From contig NZ_JAARZJ010000002.1 in the NCBI RefSeq assembly GCF_014229245.1, positions 211,901-275,900 on the forward strand: a DNA stretch of 64,000 nucleotides, given 5' to 3'. Both the position numbers and the translations under genes were made by a program. The DNA comes from Listeria farberi (GTDB lineage: Bacteria > Bacillota > Bacilli > Lactobacillales > Listeriaceae). Of the stretch, positions 59,971 to 64,000 are shown piece after piece (position 1 is the first letter of the stretch; each line of letters opens with the position of its first letter). The notes beneath the pieces are model-generated. The model made no database searches. It was not told where the DNA came from and saw only the letters and a program-made list of their open reading frames with translations.

Positions 59971-61467
59971 TCATTTCATATATTTTTTCATATAAAGCCG
60001 GTATCCAAAGATGAATAAAACACCAATAATTCCAAGAGAAAGTACAATAATTATCGTGAAAAATGTATTTTGATAGCCGAAAAATCCTTCTAAACTACCA
60101 GCTTGTTTTTTAGTTTTATCTTGATTTGTTTTAATATACTTTAAATCATCATCTAGTGTTACGGACTGATTATTGATATAAAGTGAGCCAGCATTTGAAA
60201 CAATCGTATCTTTATTTGTTTTTACTTGATGATCTTTATACCTGAAGTCACTTATGTTTTCATTTGCTAGATTGTTCGCAGCAGCCTTTAACTCCTTCTC
60301 ATTCTGGAAAAATGAATAAGTCACCGCTATATCAACAGGAAAATTTTTTTCATTAGTCGTTGCGTAAAAATCGTTTGCTATACTGTAAGGCGACTTTTCA
60401 AAAGCGCTACCGTTGTTCTTTTTCGTTGTATGAATAATTTTTTGGTTCGGCAGTAAAATTCCAGTGTTAAATGGTTCAAAGCCCTCAATACCGTATACTT
60501 TATCAAAATTCCAATATAGTTCTGCTGTCACACCGAGTGCCGCTATATCATGATTCGCGAAAAAATGTAACGATTTTTGGATAATGTTTTCAAGTTCTCC
60601 CGGCGGACTATCACCGTACGTAACGACTGGGACATCCATCATAATAGTGCCATTTTTCGCTTGCACATAACGTAAAATTTCTGCATAATTTTTGGCAGCT
60701 TGAAAATCTTGATTATAGAAAACCGGTCCAGCACTTATAATAAAAGGAATCCCTTTTTCATAAAATGTGTCTGCCATTTTTTTTAGTAAATCAAAATCAA
60801 CAAATGGATTTACATCCGTTATAAGCGCATATTGATTCGTCGTAGTTTTAATTTCAAATACTGCTTTAAGTAAATCCATCAAAGCAAATTCACTTGTATT
60901 ATTGGCTTGAAACATTGGCGTATAAGCATAGTCACCATCATGAATACCGTAAGCCGATTTCCCATTTTCCGCGGCGTCCATTTCACCTAATGCTTTTCCT
61001 TTATAAGAAGTAATTAAATTAGTTTCGCTCACTAACTGAGGTTTTCCAGCTAGCCCCGCCTCGGTCTTGATGGCGATAGAACTATCTGTAATCGTTTTTG
61101 TTTTTAGCTGCAATTTATTTGCGAAGAAAGTTGGTGGATTCGCACCTATGTATGCGATTTTCGATTTGCTTTTAGCTAATTTCTCGGTCCATTTATCCGT
61201 TAATTGGTCCTTTTTATTTTGCAGTACGATAATTTCGCTTGCCTGACTTAGATTTGGATTTTCTTCCCAAGAATAGACCGTCACCCGTTTTCCTAAACTG
61301 TTTAACATCCGGAGTAACGAGTCCATATTCCCTTCGTTATCCGTCCCCTTTGCCAGACTATCATAAAAAACAACAACATCACTATCTGCTTTTGCTGGTT
61401 GAGGATGGGCAATTACTACGAAAGCGACGCAGGCAAATAGAATGCTTATAATGATTTTTTTATGCAT
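59971..61467 (-). CDS. pssB: DUF2334 polysaccharide-deacetylase-like membrane protein PssB
   Basis: The 498-residue protein has a signal peptide (about 1-27), a DUF2334 domain of the NodB-like deacetylase fold (YALITDVNPFVDFDLLKKMAD, then GIPFIISAGPVFYNQDF) and a C-terminal membrane helix with a basic end (RLYMKKYMK). Several of the usual metal ligands are not obvious to me (the DVNP segment lacks the DD pair), so catalytic activity is uncertain. B. subtilis YdaL is the likely counterpart. The start is ATG 61467 after GAGGTG, overlapping the end of pssA by eight bases; a GTG three codons upstream is less well placed. Confidence 0.85.
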   Translation of the reverse strand: MHKKIIISILFACVAFVVIAHPQPAKADSDVVVFYDSLAKGTDNEGNMDSLLRMLNSLGKRVTVYSWEENPNLSQASEIIVLQNKKDQLTDKWTEKLAKSKSKIAYIGANPPTFFANKLQLKTKTITDSSIAIKTEAGLAGKPQLVSETNLITSYKGKALGEMDAAENGKSAYGIHDGDYAYTPMFQANNTSEFALMDLLKAVFEIKTTTNQYALITDVNPFVDFDLLKKMADTFYEKGIPFIISAGPVFYNQDFQAAKNYAEILRYVQAKNGTIMMDVPVVTYGDSPPGELENIIQKSLHFFANHDIAALGVTAELYWNFDKVYGIEGFEPFNTGILLPNQKIIHTTKKNNGSAFEKSPYSIANDFYATTNEKNFPVDIAVTYSFFQNEKELKAAANNLANENISDFRYKDHQVKTNKDTIVSNAGSLYINNQSVTLDDDLKYIKTNQDKTKKQAGSLEGFFGYQNTFFTIIIVLSLGIIGVLFIFGYRLYMKKYMK

Positions 61468-62935
61468 TCCGCTCACCTCGTTTCTTCAAATAAAATTCGA
61501 GTAATGAAGCCGCTCCAATCAACATCGTTAAGTCAAAACAAACATTAAACAGGAAATTATGCTTCGTTAAATCCGCTTCTCCGTCACCAACAACTGTCAC
61601 TAAAATCACTGCAAAACCAGAACCAATCAGTAAAACAACTAAATCAAAGAGTAGCGTTCCCCGAATGTTCTTCTCGCGGAAATGTTTAAACGCACTCACT
61701 CCGTATCCAATCAGAAAAACAAGCGCCCATAAAATCAAAAACGTGAATTTCGCTGGAGCAAATTTTTCTTTTACATCACTGTAAGCCGAGAAAAAATGCG
61801 TTTTCTCTTTAAATTCATATCCTGTCGCCTTTTCAAAATTCCCCATTTCAAATGGTCGAATTGAAAAACTATTTTGCGCGGATAAATCAAGCATTTCCCC
61901 AAATTGCTTTGGATTTTCCAAATAATAACTTAAAACCGAGACAAAATTATAATTTGGATAAAATTCCTGTTCCATTAATTTCGAATCTAAATCAATCATT
62001 TTATATTTTTGATAAAAGTTGGTTCCTTTAAGTAAAGCAAATTCGGAATTAATGCCCATTTCTTCAAGTGATTTCTCTGGATTTTCTGAATCAAGTAGCA
62101 CACCGCGCGTCATTGTTTGATACTGATTTATCGTGACAAACTCTCCCGGAATGAATGCGTACATCACTACACCACTTATGAAAATAACAAAAAAAGTAGC
62201 CGCAGCCGAAATCCGAAACGTGCGATTTTTCCGGATGAAAAACACGAGTATTCCGCACACTGCAATAACAACCGCAATTGGCGCATTTTGTTGCTTGGCC
62301 GTAATTAAAATAAGGGACGCTACAAAAATCAAGCCTAACATGGCATAGTCGTTATATTTATGGTGATATAAAAGTAAAAATCCCGCTGAAATATACAGCA
62401 TCATAATCAAAATAAGTCCTTCACTAAAAAACGAATTAAAATAAGCTGTATAAGCGGTATCTGCGAAAATAAAGACAGTTAGCGCAGCAATAACATAACC
62501 AGGCCAACCTTTCATTTTTGCCGTTAAACCAGCCACTAATAAGTAAATTGCTGGCAAAAGAAGCGCTAATTGTAAAGCACCTAAAAAACGTACATCAAAA
62601 ACAGTTGTTGACCAAAAAATTTTATTTAAAAGAAGCGCAATTTGAATGAAAATACTTTGCGAGGAGTAAATCGCAACTTGATTTTCATTAAAATATTGAT
62701 AAATCCCGAACTCCTTCACAAAATGTCCAAATTGTAACGCGTCATAATTGGCATTATTTACAAATAAACCATTGCTTGAGAATATTCTAAAAAAGTCTCC
62801 ATTATCAGCCATACCAATATACGGCGGCACAAAAAGCGCAATAATAGTTATGATAAAAACACAAATAACCGCAAATATTTGCGGTGTTAGATGATGCCAT
62901 AGCCACGTACTAATGGATTTTATTTTCCCCGTCAT
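61460..62935 (-). CDS. pssA: Polytopic membrane protein of the exopolysaccharide operon, PssA
   Basis: The 491-residue protein has about ten to twelve hydrophobic segments and large outside loops, with YIGMADNGDFFRIFSSNGLF after the first helix. The layout resembles GT-C-like membrane proteins, and the early acidic ADNGD motif could be the metal-binding site of such an enzyme, but I cannot confirm it. As the first gene of pssABCDE it may add side groups or modify the polymer. From memory it equals Lmo0527. The ATG has AAAGGGG upstream. It overlaps pssB by eight bases. Confidence 0.85.
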   Translation of the reverse strand: MTGKIKSISTWLWHHLTPQIFAVICVFIITIIALFVPPYIGMADNGDFFRIFSSNGLFVNNANYDALQFGHFVKEFGIYQYFNENQVAIYSSQSIFIQIALLLNKIFWSTTVFDVRFLGALQLALLLPAIYLLVAGLTAKMKGWPGYVIAALTVFIFADTAYTAYFNSFFSEGLILIMMLYISAGFLLLYHHKYNDYAMLGLIFVASLILITAKQQNAPIAVVIAVCGILVFFIRKNRTFRISAAATFFVIFISGVVMYAFIPGEFVTINQYQTMTRGVLLDSENPEKSLEEMGINSEFALLKGTNFYQKYKMIDLDSKLMEQEFYPNYNFVSVLSYYLENPKQFGEMLDLSAQNSFSIRPFEMGNFEKATGYEFKEKTHFFSAYSDVKEKFAPAKFTFLILWALVFLIGYGVSAFKHFREKNIRGTLLFDLVVLLIGSGFAVILVTVVGDGEADLTKHNFLFNVCFDLTMLIGAASLLEFYLKKRGERNA

Positions 62936-62995
62936 GATGCTATCCCCTTTTTATTCTCGCTAATCCCATTCACAAATTAGACACATTTACACTCC

Positions 62996-63024
62996 ATTAT
63001 ACGAGAATGTCATAAGTTTTTCCA
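62996..63024 (-). promoter_or_regulatory. pss operon promoter
   Basis: On the minus strand TGGAAA (63019-63024) and a perfect TATAAT (62996-63001) are 17 bases apart, about 60 bases upstream of pssA. It is back to back with the MerR gene promoter. Confidence 0.6.
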
Positions 63025-63117
63025 TGGTTTTATTTATTTTCTTACAATTCATATGCACAACTTATTTATTAGCAACACTTTTCCACTAAAAGAGTTATAA
63101 TAAACAAAAAAACTTTC

Positions 63118-63148
63118 TTGACTACTACGTCGCGTCATACTTTATAGT
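63118..63148 (+). promoter_or_regulatory. MerR-type promoter with 19-bp spacer
   Basis: TTGACT (63118-63123) and TATAGT (63143-63148) are separated by 19 bases. The spacer holds a partial dyad (ACTACGTCGCGTCATACT). Overlong spacers with dyads are the target of MerR-family activators, so the gene behind it is probably autoregulated. Confidence 0.7.
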
Positions 63149-63172
63149 GGAAATCAGAAGGAGGAATCATTC

Positions 63173-63913
63173 ATGCAAACAAAAGAATTAGCTGAACTCA
63201 CTGGTGTAAGTGTGCGCACGCTGCATCACTACGATAAAATCGGCCTACTCGTCCCGCAAAAAGACGACTGGAACGGCTATCGTATTTATTCAGAAAAAGA
63301 TGTCGACAAATTACAACAAATTCTTTTCTTTAAAGAACTCGATTTCCCTTTGAAAAAAATAAAGCAAATTCTTGATGATCCTACTTTTGATAAAGAAGTC
63401 GCTTTATCCTTGCAGCGCCATTTATTAGTAGAGAGAAAAATGCGAATTGAAGCGATGCTCGAAACTCTAGACCAAACCATCAAGAACGAAAAAGGAGAAA
63501 TAATTATGACGAATGAAGAAAAATTTACTGGTTTTGATTTTTCAACGAATCCATATGAAGAAGAAGCGCGAAGACTTTGGGGTGATAAAATCGTAAACCA
63601 AGCAAATGAAAAAATCACGAACATGAATGAAAAAGAACAAATGGCTATAAAAGAGAGCTTTGATGCGGAATTTCGCCAGCTAGCTTCTGTTAGAAAATTC
63701 GCCCCCGATTCAAAAGAAGCTCAACAAGCCATACACCAATTCTTTCTATATTTAAATGATACTCATGGGAATTTATACTCTCTAGAAGCATTTGCAGGTC
63801 TTGGAGAAATGTATGTGGCTGATGAACGTTTCACTAAAAATATCGACCAGTTTGGCGAAGGTCTTTCTGTCTTTCTTAAAGAAGCTATGGCTGTTTATAC
63901 CGAAAATAATTAA
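63173..63913 (+). CDS. MerR-family (TipA-like) transcriptional regulator
   Basis: The 246-residue protein has an N-terminal MerR DNA-binding domain ([21 protein letters not shown], then [20 protein letters not shown]), a coiled-coil dimer helix (about 75-105) and a C-terminal TipAS-type domain (about 115-245; [12 protein letters not shown] and the [16 protein letters not shown] end). TipAS domains bind hydrophobic ligands, in the best-known case thiopeptide antibiotics. It is divergent from the pss operon with only 237 bases between the start codons, so it could also influence exopolysaccharide expression. GGAGG precedes the ATG. Confidence 0.9.
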   Translation: MQTKELAELTGVSVRTLHHYDKIGLLVPQKDDWNGYRIYSEKDVDKLQQILFFKELDFPLKKIKQILDDPTFDKEVALSLQRHLLVERKMRIEAMLETLDQTIKNEKGEIIMTNEEKFTGFDFSTNPYEEEARRLWGDKIVNQANEKITNMNEKEQMAIKESFDAEFRQLASVRKFAPDSKEAQQAIHQFFLYLNDTHGNLYSLEAFAGLGEMYVADERFTKNIDQFGEGLSVFLKEAMAVYTENN

Positions 63914-63954
63914 AAAAACGATGATTTTCCTTAAAGGAAAATCATCGTTTTTTT
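63912..63954 (+). terminator. Terminator of the MerR gene
   Basis: A long perfect stem (about 63912-63930 with 63936-63954) with a 5-base TTAAA loop and T run ends the transcript. The last 46 bases of the window hold nothing I can support. Confidence 0.9.
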
Positions 63955-64000
63955 AAATTAATCCACCAAAATAGGGTTGGTATAACTTATAATAGGGTAA

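Overview
The window is AT-rich chromosomal DNA from a low-GC Firmicute, almost certainly Listeria monocytogenes. The best evidence is at 3146-4564, a p60/iap invasion-associated hydrolase with the LysM-SH3-LysM-(TN)n-NlpC/P60 layout, divergent from secA2. From memory, the order secA2-iap-...-his-...-srl-type PTS-...-pss matches the lmo0584 to lmo0526 stretch of strain EGD-e read in the opposite direction. This was not verified by search. I see no tRNA, rRNA, prophage, insertion sequence or CRISPR array.

Layout. 1-8.2 kb: end of an AI-2E family permease gene, secA2/iap, an rRNA methyltransferase-like gene, a hydrolase with an altered nucleophile, a small PC4-like protein and a split ThrE-type exporter. 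8.2-14.4 kb: a MucBP-repeat surface protein, a GntR regulator with a GH1 glycosidase, and a guanine-riboswitch-controlled purine permease. 14.4-23.2 kb: a nucleoid-associated protein, an alkyltransferase, and divergent hisJ / hisZGDBHAFIE. These encode all of histidine synthesis except the aminotransferase HisC and the common dehydrogenase-independent upstream supply of PRPP. 23.2-32.7 kb: two probable small RNAs rich in UCCC motifs flank the gdhA-corA pair. They are followed by a lactonase-like protein, two phosphoglycerate-mutase-family phosphatases, a peptide transporter, an iron alcohol dehydrogenase and the CBS-domain protein CbpA. 32.7-37.8 kb: a WxL surface-protein operon (PrfA/Crp-like regulator, LRR-WxL protein, small LPXTG protein, WxL protein, DUF916 protein). 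38.1-43 kb: a SorC regulator and a glucitol-type PTS with an unusual SAF-domain oxidoreductase in place of sorbitol-6-phosphate dehydrogenase. 43-54.5 kb: a Fur-regulated lipoprotein, a class C PBP/beta-lactamase-like protein, tagatose-bisphosphate aldolase, two M20 amidohydrolases with a membrane carrier, GH4 plus LacI, and the PFL-like/ACT pair. 54.5-55.8 kb: a small decaying accessory patch with an orphan Imm26-type immunity gene and a disrupted gene. 55.8-63 kb: the pssABCDE exopolysaccharide operon, controlled by c-di-GMP, divergent from a MerR/TipA-like regulator.

Themes. Several genes serve the cell surface: SecA2 exports p60; the MucBP and WxL proteins and the Pss polysaccharide coat the cell. 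Two second-messenger receptors are present: CbpA (c-di-AMP) and PssE (c-di-GMP, degenerate GGDEF with an intact RxxD I-site). Carbohydrate genes carry visible catabolite-repression (cre) and palindromic operator sites. The observations I rate most worth a second look are the polyol PTS with the atypical oxidoreductase, the UCCC-rich RNAs (one ending in a terminator right at corA), the MucBP protein with an internal sorting-signal-like segment, the Ser-to-Asp hydrolase, and the immunity-gene patch.
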